This document shows, in pieces, positions 1 through 8,635 of a stretch of 64,000 nt of DNA. The DNA lies in NCBI GenBank assembly GCA_002238605.1, contig MPMR01000015.1:1-64000 (forward strand). The letters are read 5' to 3'. This DNA is from BD2-11 clade cluster bacterium bin43. GTDB lineage: Bacteria; Gemmatimonadota; Gemmatimonadetes; Longimicrobiales; Gaopeijiaceae. Each line of letters opens with the position of its first letter. The stretch's first letter is position 1. The position numbers and the translations under genes are program-made. The notes beneath the pieces were generated by a model, which was given only the letters and a program-made list of their open reading frames with translations, was not told where the DNA came from and did not search any database.

Positions 1-1003
1 GTTCGTGCCAGCGACAAGTCCCACGGTCCTCCGTTCCTCGATCTCGCGACGGCGTTCGAGTATCTCGGCGGCGAACTGGATCTGAAGGGCGGCACCCGCC
101 TCACCGTCATGGATGCCGGCACCCGGGGACGCCGAGCTGAGACTCGACCTGGCGCTCGAGCTTGGGTGGGAAGCGGACGGCCTGCTCGACTACTACCTGC
201 CCATTCCCGGATCGACCGTGTTCGTGGCACCCCGCGTCGGCCTGCACAGTGGTCGGCGGCGCGTGGCCATCGACGAGGACCCGGCCGCGGGCTACCGGAC
301 CCGGCGCGCCCTGGCCGGGCTCGACCTCGGAGTGGCTCTCGGTCCGAGGAGCGAGCTTCGGGTCGGGTACGAGGGGGCCGCCCTCGGCGCCCGGGTCGAG
401 AGAGGCGCTCCGCTTCTGACGGATCTGGAGGGATGGGAGCACGGCGCGCGGCTCCGGTGGGTGTACGACGGGCACGACCACTGGCTCGTGCCCGGTAGCG
501 GGACCCGGATCGAAACCGAGGCGCGGTGGCTGGCGGCCACGCCCGGGCAGCCGTCCGGCTTCGCGCAAGCTCAATTGACGAGCAGCACGTTCTTCCCGGT
601 CGGCGGCCGTGGCCGAGTCTTCGTTGTGCTGGCCGGCAGCACGGCGTTCTACTACCGGCTCCCCGCCTTCTATCAGTCCACGCTTGGCGGCCCGTTCCGG
701 CTCGGTGCGTTCGACCGCGACCGGTTCCGGGGCGTGAGGACCGGTTATGCCGGCACCGGCTATCTTCACCGCATCGGCCGGCTGCCCGACCTGGTCGGCG
801 GCGCGGTCTACGCGGGCGCCTGGTTCGAATCCGGGTGGGTCGAGGCCGGTGCGGCACCGCCCAAGGCCGGCCACGGAGACCCTGGCATCAGTGTATCGGC
901 GGGATTGCTGGTCGATACGGTGCTCGGCGCCGTATTCGTCAGCAGCAGCATCGCCCGCGGCGGCCGGCGGCTCCATGTCGCGCTCGGACGCCCGCCTTGG
1001 TAA
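1..1003 (+). CDS. C-terminal part of patatin/BamA-type outer-membrane barrel protein (5' truncated, one frameshift)
   Basis: The open frame ending at 1003 reads as an outer-membrane beta-barrel of the bacterial surface antigen (BamA/Omp85-like) type that follows a patatin lipase domain in NTE/PlpD-like proteins. Alternating hydrophobic strands, aromatic residues and a closing GGRRLHVALGRPPW are visible. Upstream, positions 1-120 continue the same protein in another frame (a stretch with LDLATAFEYLGGELDL and GGTRLTVMDAGTRG), so one base is gained or two lost near 118-130. The first start codon in the long frame, at 113, is therefore not the true start. The lipase domain would lie before the window. 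The barrel alone cannot prove the patatin link, which rests on family architecture. Confidence 0.55.
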
Positions 1004-1084
1004 GTCCGGCGGCAGGTTCGCCGATGCCCATGGCGTGGAGCACTGTGACGTAGTGTCTCGTGAGCGCGCACCGCTCCTCCACTA

Positions 1085-1247
1085 TAGGACCGCACGATCC
1101 CTCCTTCTTGCCTCTTGCAGGCCGTCACCATCCACGGACCGAAAATGCCGGAATTTGGCAGAAAATGGACGGGAAGCACTCTTTCCGGGGTGGGAGGTGC
1201 TCTGGAGCGGAATGAGCTGCTGTCGGTGGGGGCTGTCCGGGGATTTC
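1085..1247. repeat. Dispersed direct repeat, copy 1 (163 bp)
   Basis: Almost identical to 28530-28693. Only one single-base insertion (after CCA near 1133) and one G/C substitution near 1172 separate the copies. It ends exactly where a group II intron domain V half begins on the minus strand. It holds no convincing gene. It may be the end of an unrecognised insertion element. Confidence 0.85.
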
Positions 1248-1700
1248 CCGCATCCGGCTCTCCAGTGGGAACATGCCTCTCGCACGCGGAACGCCGGTTC
1301 GGGGTCACACTCACGGTGCCGGTGGCTTGCGTTTCCCCGGCTTTCCAGAGGCTGCACGGCCTCACCCGCGCGGTGTCCCTCGCCGCCGCGCCACCGGGCC
1401 TGTTCACGCCCCGGCGGCACCGAGCCTCCATTCGGCTCAGCCCCATCGCTTACGCATGTGATGCTTCGGAACTCTCCGCCCCTTCACGCGGGGTTCATAG
1501 GCGACGCCACTCCGGCGGGCTTTCGCTTCCTCCGTCATCCCTCCACACCTGAGGCTCCTTCCCTCGGCGGGTATTACCCCGCGTCTCCGGTACTACGGGC
1601 CTCTCCGCCACCTGTCGGCCCGGCCTGCCCCTCGCGGGGTCCCGGTTGCCGCGTGCACGGGCACCGGCAGGGCTTCCCGTGTTGCTACGCTTGTCGGCCT
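1242..1700 (-). mobile_element. Group II intron relic (class C-like), interrupted in domain V
   Basis: Read on the minus strand, positions about 1615-1530 encode a leader typical of bacterial group II intron reverse transcriptases (AERPVVPETRG followed by RGKEPQVW). Positions 1260-1242 give the 5' half of a domain V hairpin (GAGCCGGATGCGGGAAATC). The catalytic RT core is missing between these two parts, and the 3' half of domain V is replaced by the dispersed repeat at 1085-1247. A less damaged relative lies at 24545-25354. The left limit is uncertain. Confidence 0.5.
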
Positions 1701-2101
1701 TCAGTGCCGCGAAGTCGGCCGGATGACCATCGGAGCACGGAGATGCTCGACAGGGGTCGCGGTCCCGGTGCTCCAACGGTTGCGGACTCGAAGCCGAGCG
1801 GCTACGGTGTCGGTCCGACAGGACCCGAGACCAACCGACCGGACCCAGCGAGGCCACCGCCGCCGCCAGGGGCGGTGGGACACGACAAGATGAGGGAACA
1901 CATCGAATTGGGAACATGCGGCACTTCCGGGAGATTTGCCGGGACGCGCACTCCGACTCCACGGACTGTACGTGGCGGTGAAAACCACCGTCGCGAGGCG
2001 GCAGTGGATCTGTCCATCCGCACGACATCGCTCGGTGGTTGGACGCGGTCTCACCAACCAGCCGCCACGCCGCCGCTCGGTGTTTGGGGAGGTATCGCGC
2101 A
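1701..2101. other. Gene-free stretch before the PhoD-like gene
   Basis: No convincing coding sequence on either strand. The far upstream part of the intron relic could extend into it. A strong ribosome binding site, GGGGAGG at 2086-2092, lies nine bases before the GTG at 2102. Confidence 0.5.
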
Positions 2102-3790
2102 GTGAGCAGCTTGCGTGCTGCGCGGCTCGGGCCGATCGTCGGCCATGTCACACACGAGACCGCCAGGATCTGGATTCGAGGCGATGATTCCGAAAATGCA
2201 GGGTCCGCAAGTGCCCGTAATCGCAGGACACTCGGGGTCGTTACGATCCGGAGGGCGGGGGAAGGTCACGAATCGGACGAAGACGGGACCTGGTACTTCC
2301 GGCTGCATCGAGAGTACGACCGCACGGGGACCTTCACCTTCGGTCGCAGTCGTATTCTGGGCTCCGACCGGCGGTCGCCACGTCTCGCACCGGAAACGCC
2401 GTACGACGTGCGTGTCGGGACCCTCTCCGTTGATGATCCCGATCCTGACTCGATGTCCATCGCGGACAGCGATCTGGTGCATCGCCTGCCTCCGCCCCGT
2501 GTCTGGACAGAGGAACTGTTGTCCCTGCCGGATGACCTTTCGCGAGCCATGTTCACGACCGGTCCAGCCCCGGAGTCCGCCAGCGGCGACTTGGCGTTCC
2601 TCATCGGCTCGTGCCGCTACCCTGGCCGCCTGTGGAAGGCGAGACACGCAGACGAGATCTTCGGGCCGATGTTGGAGGAAGCGCTCGGCCGTGAAGGTCG
2701 CTCTGCCGCGCGGATGGTGCTGATGGTCGGCGACCAGATCTACGCTGACATGTTCAATCGCAAAGTCCCGGTCGGGCGCGCCGACACGTTCGACGAGTTC
2801 CAGCAGCGCTACCTGGCCGCGTTCGGCTCGCCGAACATGCGACGCTTGTTGCGGTCGGTCCCGACCTACATGATCCTTGACGACCACGAGATCGAAGACA
2901 ACTGGCACCAGGACCGAGTCCGCACCGCGGAGGGGCGCCATCTCTTCACTCTCGCCATCGGGGCATACATGTCGTACCAGTGGCTGCACGGACCACGAAA
3001 CTACGGACAGCGCCTGTTCTACGACTTGAGCTGCGCGGGATACCCGTTTTTCGTTCTTGACACGCGCACGCAACGTTGGATGGACAATGAGCCCGGCAAC
3101 CTCGACGACAACCATCTGCTCGGTCGGCCCGCCCTCTCGCCGGAAGAACCCAGCCAGCTCGATCTGTTGTTGAACTGGCTCGCCGAGCAGCAACAGACAC
3201 GCGGGAACGTGCCGAAGTTCATCGTGACTTCGGGCGTCTTCGTGCCGAACCCCGTCTATGCGCGGGAGGGGCGTGCGGGTGACCCGCTCCAGCGCGCGCG
3301 CTGGAAGGAGCGTAGCGATTCGTGGCCGGCCTTCCCCGCCACGCGACGCTCGGTGCTCCAGCAGGTCGTTGACGAGCGGGTGCAGAACGTCGTGTTCCTG
3401 TCGGGCGATGTCCACTGTGCGAATGTCGCCCAACTGGAATTCGGAGGCAACGACGAAGTGTCGCAACTTCGCGCGTACTCGATTACGTCTTCGGCGTTGT
3501 ACTGGCCGTTTCCATTCTCCGATGGTGACCCGGCCGGATTCGTTCACGATTCCAAGGCCGAGGGACAGGAGGACACGTTCGAGTTGGACGATGACGTGAC
3601 GGTGGACTACCGAGCCTGGGGGTTTACCCAAGAGGACAATTTCTGCCGAGTCGATGTCGATCCGGATGGCCATCGCCTGATCGTCAGCCCATTCGGCAAG
3701 GATGGCCGCGAGCTATCCTCCGGCGGCATCATCGGGCGGCGTGGCGAACCTCTCAGGTCCGAACTGAAGCTCGCGCCCTGGCGGGATTGA
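2102..3790 (+). CDS. PhoD-like metallophosphoesterase
   Basis: Belongs to the PhoD-like phosphatase family, which hydrolyses phosphate mono- or diesters with a metal centre. Metal-ligand motifs appear in order: GDQIYAD near residue 209, DDHEIEDNW near 259 and GDVHCAN near 434. The N-terminal part (residues 1-150) resembles the beta-rich domain preceding the catalytic core in this family. The start is placed at GTG 2102 because GGGGAGG sits nine bases upstream and the text that follows (SSLRAARLGPIVGHVT) matches a PhoD-like beginning; an ATG at 2039 lies in frame but without such a site. There is no clear Tat or Sec signal, which is unusual for secreted PhoD. It precedes the lipid-enzyme cluster by 330 bp and may or may not be co-expressed with it. 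Length (562 residues) is normal. Confidence 0.85.
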   Translation: MSSLRAARLGPIVGHVTHETARIWIRGDDSENAGSASARNRRTLGVVTIRRAGEGHESDEDGTWYFRLHREYDRTGTFTFGRSRILGSDRRSPRLAPETPYDVRVGTLSVDDPDPDSMSIADSDLVHRLPPPRVWTEELLSLPDDLSRAMFTTGPAPESASGDLAFLIGSCRYPGRLWKARHADEIFGPMLEEALGREGRSAARMVLMVGDQIYADMFNRKVPVGRADTFDEFQQRYLAAFGSPNMRRLLRSVPTYMILDDHEIEDNWHQDRVRTAEGRHLFTLAIGAYMSYQWLHGPRNYGQRLFYDLSCAGYPFFVLDTRTQRWMDNEPGNLDDNHLLGRPALSPEEPSQLDLLLNWLAEQQQTRGNVPKFIVTSGVFVPNPVYAREGRAGDPLQRARWKERSDSWPAFPATRRSVLQQVVDERVQNVVFLSGDVHCANVAQLEFGGNDEVSQLRAYSITSSALYWPFPFSDGDPAGFVHDSKAEGQEDTFELDDDVTVDYRAWGFTQEDNFCRVDVDPDGHRLIVSPFGKDGRELSSGGIIGRRGEPLRSELKLAPWRD

Positions 3791-4120
3791 GCGCGTATCG
3801 TGGCCATGGCCGCCGCCGGAGTGAGGTCTCCAGCGCTTGGTCGCGTTGACTGGACCGGGGATTCGGTCTGGCCAACCAACGGCATGTCCGGAGCTCGAAC
3901 CTTGGCCGTCGGTTTCCGAGGACTTCCGCGAGGGACATGGATCGGCAGCGGCGGGTCGTAGTTCGTCCCCCGCCGGGTCCGCGGCGACGAGTCGGCCGAT
4001 GCCGCTTCGGTTCCATCGGTCCCCGGGACTGAGACTCGGCGGCGGCGGGCCGCCAGGAGCGCTCACGACAAGTAGCCGCGAAGCGCACCGCAATCCTTCC
4101 AACACCCTCGAGGAGTCCGC
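3791..4120. other. Intergenic region upstream of the GMC oxidoreductase
   Basis: 330 bp without a supported gene. An open frame from 3837 is low-complexity and matches nothing recognised. The only clear element is the ribosome binding site AGGAG about six bases before the ATG at 4121. The length would accommodate a promoter for the downstream enzyme cluster, but no specific -35/-10 pair is claimed. Confidence 0.5.
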
Positions 4121-6508
4121 ATGAGCCTTCTCTCTTCACCTCTGTCCCAACTCAAGAGCCACTACGATGTCATCGTCATCGGCTCCGGCTACGGGGGCTC
4201 CATCGCCGCTGCCCGGCTTGCCCGGGCGGCAAAGCCAAACGGATCGAAGGTCGGCGTATGTCTGCTCGAACGTGGTCGGGAGATTCCGGTCGGCCATTTC
4301 CCCGACACGCTTCTGAAAGCTGCAAGTGAATTCCAAGTCGACACGATGGCGGGGCATGTGGGGAACCGCGAGGCTCTGTTCGACATGCGTCAGAACGACC
4401 AGATAAATGTACTCCAAGGCTGCGGCCTCGGAGGGACCTCGCTGATCAACGCAAACGTCTCGCTGCGTGCCGAGAACTGGGTCTGGGAGGATGAGGCGTG
4501 GCCCGAGGCCATTCGCGATGACCGGTCCGGCCGTTTGGAGGCTGCGTACAAGCGGGCGCAATCCATGCTGCAGCCGAATTCGTATCCAAACAAGCCGAGG
4601 CTCGCCAAGAACGATATGCACCGGAAGTCCGCCGAGCATCTCGGCCGCGCCGACTGTTTCTACAATCCACCTGTAAACGTGACCTTTGCATCCGGCGTGA
4701 ACAACGCGGGCGTCTACCAGGAAGCCTGCAATGGCTGCGGCGATTGCGTTTCCGGCTGCAACGTCGGTGCCAAGAACACACTGATGCGGAACTACCTGCC
4801 GTACGCTAGGAACTCAGGCGCCGAGATCTTCTGCGGTGTGCAGGTCCGGCGTTTGGCCCGAGAAGGCGGAAAGAACATCGTCTACTACGACCCGGTGGGT
4901 GCCGATCGCCGCAAGTTCGGCGGGGCGGACCTGTTCGTCTCGGCGGACATCGTCATCGTTTCGGCAGGTACTCTGGGCACCGCCGAGATTCTCCTCCGGT
5001 CCAAGGAAAACGGCTTGCCGTGTTCAGACGAACTGGGCGCGCGGTTCACGGGCAACGGGGATGTACTCGGTTTCGGCTACGACACGGACTACCGGATCAA
5101 CGGCGTCGGCGCGGGCGATAAGCAGGTCGATCCAGCGGCGCCGGTCGGACCTTGCATCACCAGCATCATCGATCTACGCAAGGTCTACGCGGATCCAGCG
5201 CAAGGTTTCGTGATCGAGGAAGGTAGCATCCCGGGAGCACTTTCGCCCGTGTTGGCCAGCGCATTGAAGGCGGCGGCGGTCGTGGCCGGCAAAGACACGG
5301 ACCGTGGTGCCTGGGATAGCGCCAAGGAAATGGCACGCGTGTGGGAGAGTGCCGCTCCGGGCGGTGCTTATCGGGGAGCCGTTCAAAACACCCAAACCTA
5401 CCTTATCATGGCGCACGACGACGGGGCGGGCAAGTTGAAGCTGAAGGGCGACAGGGTACGTGTCGACTGGCCCGGCTTGGGCAAGCAGCAGGTCTTCCAG
5501 CGCACGAACGACGTCCTGTTTTCCGTAACCGAGGCGCTGGGCGGCACCTACACACCGAGCCCCTTCTTCACGAAGGCGTTCGGGTACGACCTCGTTACCG
5601 TTCATCCGCTCGGCGGCGCCTGCATGGGGGAGCACGCAGGCTCGGGAGTGGTCAATCACAAGGGCCAACTCTTCGCCGGCGATACGGGCGATTCCGTGTA
5701 TGAAGACATCTATGTTTCAGACGGCTCCGTGATTCCGCGCCCGCTCGGCGTGAATCCGCTGCTCACGATTTCCGCCTTGGCAGAGCGCAATGCCTACCTG
5801 CTGGCGGTCGACCGGGGTTGGACCATCGACGAATCTCGACCCGGCGGCCGAGCCAAGCTGGATGGCAGCTGGTCGCCCGACGACAAACTGACCCTGCAAT
5901 TCACGGAACGGATGACCGGGCACTGCTCTACGTCGATACTAAGCGGCTATCGGGCCGCCGAGGAGGACGGCAGAGCCAGGGGCCAGGAGTGCTCGTTCCT
6001 GCTCACGATCCATTCCGACGACCTTGAGCGAATGATCGACGACGACAGTCACGAAGCGACGATCATCGGCACCGTCGACTGTCCGGCGCTGTCCGCCGAA
6101 GCCCTCACCGTCTCCAACGGACGCTTCAATCTGTTCAAGGAGGACGAATCCGAAGAAGGACTGAAGCGAATGATCTATCGTTTCAACCTCGTGAGCATGG
6201 AAGGGGCACGCTACTACTTCAACGGCTTCAAGCTGATCAAGGACGAGAAGGGTGTCGACCTCTGGAGTGATACCACGACGCTCTACATCACCATCCATCA
6301 GGGTGAAGACGCCCAAGGGCCGGTCGCCGCGAAGGGCATGCTCTACATCGCCAAGGAGGACTTTGCGACTCAGATGAGGACGGTGGAATCGCGAACCAGC
6401 GACGGGGAACGGTCATTCGAGGGAACGACCAAACTGGGCGCTTTCTTTTTCCGTGAACTTTGGGATACCTACGGCGTCGAATCCCTCGCCGCAGACCATG
6501 CCGGGTGA
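4121..6508 (+). CDS. GMC-family flavin oxidoreductase, cholesterol-oxidase-like, with extra C-terminal domain
   Basis: An FAD-dependent oxidoreductase of the glucose-methanol-choline family. A Rossmann motif (DVIVIGSGYGGSIAAARL) lies at residues 15-32. The GMC signature GCGLGGTSLINANVS follows near 100, a cysteine cluster CNGCGDCVSGCNVGAK near 203, the active-site region VHPLGGACMG near 493, and the closing FAD segment GVNPLLTISALAERNAY near 543. From about residue 585 an added domain of roughly 210 residues begins. It is clearly related to the C-terminus of the patatin-like protein at 8636-10189 (shared pattern: F-x-G, KD, DL, DTTTLY, H-x-G, GP). The stop overlaps the next gene by 11 bp, so the two are probably translated together. 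Substrates are likely sterol-like or hydrophobic alcohols, inferred from family resemblance only. Confidence 0.85.
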   Translation: MSLLSSPLSQLKSHYDVIVIGSGYGGSIAAARLARAAKPNGSKVGVCLLERGREIPVGHFPDTLLKAASEFQVDTMAGHVGNREALFDMRQNDQINVLQGCGLGGTSLINANVSLRAENWVWEDEAWPEAIRDDRSGRLEAAYKRAQSMLQPNSYPNKPRLAKNDMHRKSAEHLGRADCFYNPPVNVTFASGVNNAGVYQEACNGCGDCVSGCNVGAKNTLMRNYLPYARNSGAEIFCGVQVRRLAREGGKNIVYYDPVGADRRKFGGADLFVSADIVIVSAGTLGTAEILLRSKENGLPCSDELGARFTGNGDVLGFGYDTDYRINGVGAGDKQVDPAAPVGPCITSIIDLRKVYADPAQGFVIEEGSIPGALSPVLASALKAAAVVAGKDTDRGAWDSAKEMARVWESAAPGGAYRGAVQNTQTYLIMAHDDGAGKLKLKGDRVRVDWPGLGKQQVFQRTNDVLFSVTEALGGTYTPSPFFTKAFGYDLVTVHPLGGACMGEHAGSGVVNHKGQLFAGDTGDSVYEDIYVSDGSVIPRPLGVNPLLTISALAERNAYLLAVDRGWTIDESRPGGRAKLDGSWSPDDKLTLQFTERMTGHCSTSILSGYRAAEEDGRARGQECSFLLTIHSDDLERMIDDDSHEATIIGTVDCPALSAEALTVSNGRFNLFKEDESEEGLKRMIYRFNLVSMEGARYYFNGFKLIKDEKGVDLWSDTTTLYITIHQGEDAQGPVAAKGMLYIAKEDFATQMRTVESRTSDGERSFEGTTKLGAFFFRELWDTYGVESLAADHAG

Positions 6509-7571
6509 CTGGCAGCCCTTCTCGATGCAGACCGTGGCAACCGGCGACAAGCGATACAAGGATCGAATCGTGCCTTTCAAGGCGCATGATGGCCGGTTGC
6601 TGGAATTGATTCACGTCACGGGCGAAAAGGAGCCGACCCGCGGACCGGTGTTACTGGTTCACGGAGCCGGTGTCCGGTCCAACATCTATCGTGCTCCCGT
6701 AAGGAAGGACTTCGTCGAAGCACTGCTCGATCACGGCTACGACGTATGGCTGGAAGACTGGCGAGCCAGCATCGACTTTGCTCCGAGCCAATGGACGTTG
6801 GACCAAGCTGCGATCAACGACCACCCCGCCGCCGTCGCCAAGGTGCTGGAGGAGACCGGAACGGACGAGATGAAGGCCGTGATCCACTGCCAGGGCTCCA
6901 CGAGCTTTACGATGTCCGCGATGGCGGGTCTGGTTCCCAATGTGCGGACGATCGTGACCAATGCCGTGTCCCTGCATACGGTGGTTCCTCGCTGGTCGGT
7001 GGCCAAGCTCAATTGCGTATCCCCCATCCTGTCCCTGTTTTCGAAATACTTGAATCCGCATTGGGGTGTCGAAGCCCCTGGACTCTTTCCCAAGCTTGTC
7101 AGACTACTCGTGAACCTGACGCACCATGAATGCGACAACGCCGTCTGTAAGGGCGTCAGCTTCACCTATGGATCCGGATGCCCTGCCTTGTGGCGGCACG
7201 AGAACCTCAACGAGGCGACCCACGAGTGGTTGAAGAATGAGTTCGGTGCCGTGCCGATGAGCTTCTTTCACCAAATGGCCAAGTGCGTGAACAAGGGCAA
7301 CCTCGTCTCGGTCAGTGGCGACAAGGGACTGCCGACCGATTTCGCGCGGACCGTTCCCAAGACCGATGCACGTTTTGCATTCTTCACGGGCGAACAGAAC
7401 CTGTGCTTTCTCCCGGAGAGCCAGATCCGGTCGCATGCATACTTCGACAGCCTGAGAAGGGGCTTTCACACGTTGCATGTGATCCCCAACTATGGTCATC
7501 TGGATATCTTCATGGGACAGGCGGCGTCGGACGACGTCTATCCGACGCTGATCGAGGAACTCGACCGTTGA
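6498..7571 (+). CDS. Alpha/beta-fold hydrolase linked to the GMC oxidoreductase
   Basis: A 357-residue alpha/beta hydrolase. The oxyanion region reads VLLVHGAGVRS. The nucleophile elbow is HCQGSTSF, with serine after C-x-G as in hydrolases that accompany GMC oxidoreductases. The histidine lies in NYGHLDIFMG. At the usual acid position the sequence is GEQNLCF, so the expected aspartate is asparagine, whereas the decayed relative at 10274-12501 has ENDCV there. Start at ATG 6498, overlapping the upstream stop, implies translational coupling; an in-frame ATG at 6525 is an alternative. In other bacteria these two activities occur as one fused polypeptide (family knowledge); here they are separate overlapping genes. 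Likely an esterase or lipase acting on the same hydrophobic compound class. Confidence 0.8.
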   Translation: MPGDWQPFSMQTVATGDKRYKDRIVPFKAHDGRLLELIHVTGEKEPTRGPVLLVHGAGVRSNIYRAPVRKDFVEALLDHGYDVWLEDWRASIDFAPSQWTLDQAAINDHPAAVAKVLEETGTDEMKAVIHCQGSTSFTMSAMAGLVPNVRTIVTNAVSLHTVVPRWSVAKLNCVSPILSLFSKYLNPHWGVEAPGLFPKLVRLLVNLTHHECDNAVCKGVSFTYGSGCPALWRHENLNEATHEWLKNEFGAVPMSFFHQMAKCVNKGNLVSVSGDKGLPTDFARTVPKTDARFAFFTGEQNLCFLPESQIRSHAYFDSLRRGFHTLHVIPNYGHLDIFMGQAASDDVYPTLIEELDR

Positions 7572-7611
7572 CCGAAGACAACGCAGGGAACCGGCAGAGG
7601 AGGCAGCCGAC

Positions 7612-8532
7612 ATGAGAGTGCCATCACGCATCCGAGCCCAGACCGGCCGAAAGGCTCTTGTCGACGGCATCCCGTTCACCATGCCCGTAGTATGCAGACA
7701 ATCTCCTGTCCTGATGGCGGCCTTTTCTGTCAACCCGAAACGCGCGGCCCGTCTGCTGGGCGCCGACGATACGGGACAACTCAGCGTCCTCGGCGGCGGA
7801 ATTCTGATCGTCACGGTCATCGACTATCGCGACACGGTCATCGGCAAGTACATCGAGTACAGCATCGGTATCGCCTGCACACATGATGCCAGCCCGTGCA
7901 AGTTCAAGCTGCCCGGCTTCTTCCGCAGGACCTTGAGCATTGGCCAATACGTCCTCGATCTGCCGGTGTCTAGCGAGGTGTCCGTGAAGGGGGGCAAAGG
8001 CATATGGGGCATGCCCAAGCATCAGGCCTCCCTCGACTTCAGAGTCACCGACGACAAGGTCAAGAGTCAATATGACCTCGACGGCAAGCTCTGCGCGTAC
8101 GTGGAGATAGATCGACCGACAGCAACCACGTTGCCGCTCAAAATGGCCGCGTCCAACTTCTGCGCGTTTCGCGGCATGATGTGGAAGTCGGATTTGTTTT
8201 TCGAGGGCCGAGCAGGTTTTTGCGTGGGCAAGCGGGCCAAGGCGAAGTTCATAGTCGGCGACCATCCTCGCGTCGCAAAGCTGAAGGAACTTGAAATCAG
8301 CGCGGATCCCCTGATGACGGCGTTCATCCCGTCCGCGAACGGCACGCTGGACGACCATTGCGAAGCGTGGTTCATGACCTATGACGAGACGCCAACCGAA
8401 ATGCCAGAGGGGATGGAGAGCGTGGCCGACTTGTCCAACAGCGAAGAATGGCTTCCCCCGCCGAGGGCTCCCGTGCCCGGAATCGACGGGCAGCATCGAA
8501 ACGTAGCCAAGAATGGACCAGAGACAACATGA
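7612..8532 (+). CDS. Acetoacetate decarboxylase-like protein
   Basis: A 306-residue member of the acetoacetate decarboxylase (ADC) superfamily. The core SSEVSVKGGKGIWGMPKHQA (near residues 120-140) contains the family lysine region and the W/F-G-x-PK turn, followed by alternating beta strands. It is longer than classical ADC by about 50 residues, with a non-conserved tail rich in proline. The ribosome binding site GAGGAGG at 7598-7604 precedes ATG 7612. It lies 40 bp after the hydrolase and is probably in the same transcript. Its reaction could be decarboxylation or another Schiff-base chemistry; ADC-like proteins are often not true acetoacetate decarboxylases, so the substrate is left open. 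Confidence 0.75.
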   Translation: MRVPSRIRAQTGRKALVDGIPFTMPVVCRQSPVLMAAFSVNPKRAARLLGADDTGQLSVLGGGILIVTVIDYRDTVIGKYIEYSIGIACTHDASPCKFKLPGFFRRTLSIGQYVLDLPVSSEVSVKGGKGIWGMPKHQASLDFRVTDDKVKSQYDLDGKLCAYVEIDRPTATTLPLKMAASNFCAFRGMMWKSDLFFEGRAGFCVGKRAKAKFIVGDHPRVAKLKELEISADPLMTAFIPSANGTLDDHCEAWFMTYDETPTEMPEGMESVADLSNSEEWLPPPRAPVPGIDGQHRNVAKNGPETT

Positions 8533-8635
8533 AACGATGCTCCGCTCATGGACGTAGGGCACGAGGAATCCGACGTGGTTTCGGAGGCCCTGGATCTCCA
8601 ATATTGCGCTTGCCAGGACTTCTGGCCTCGACAGC

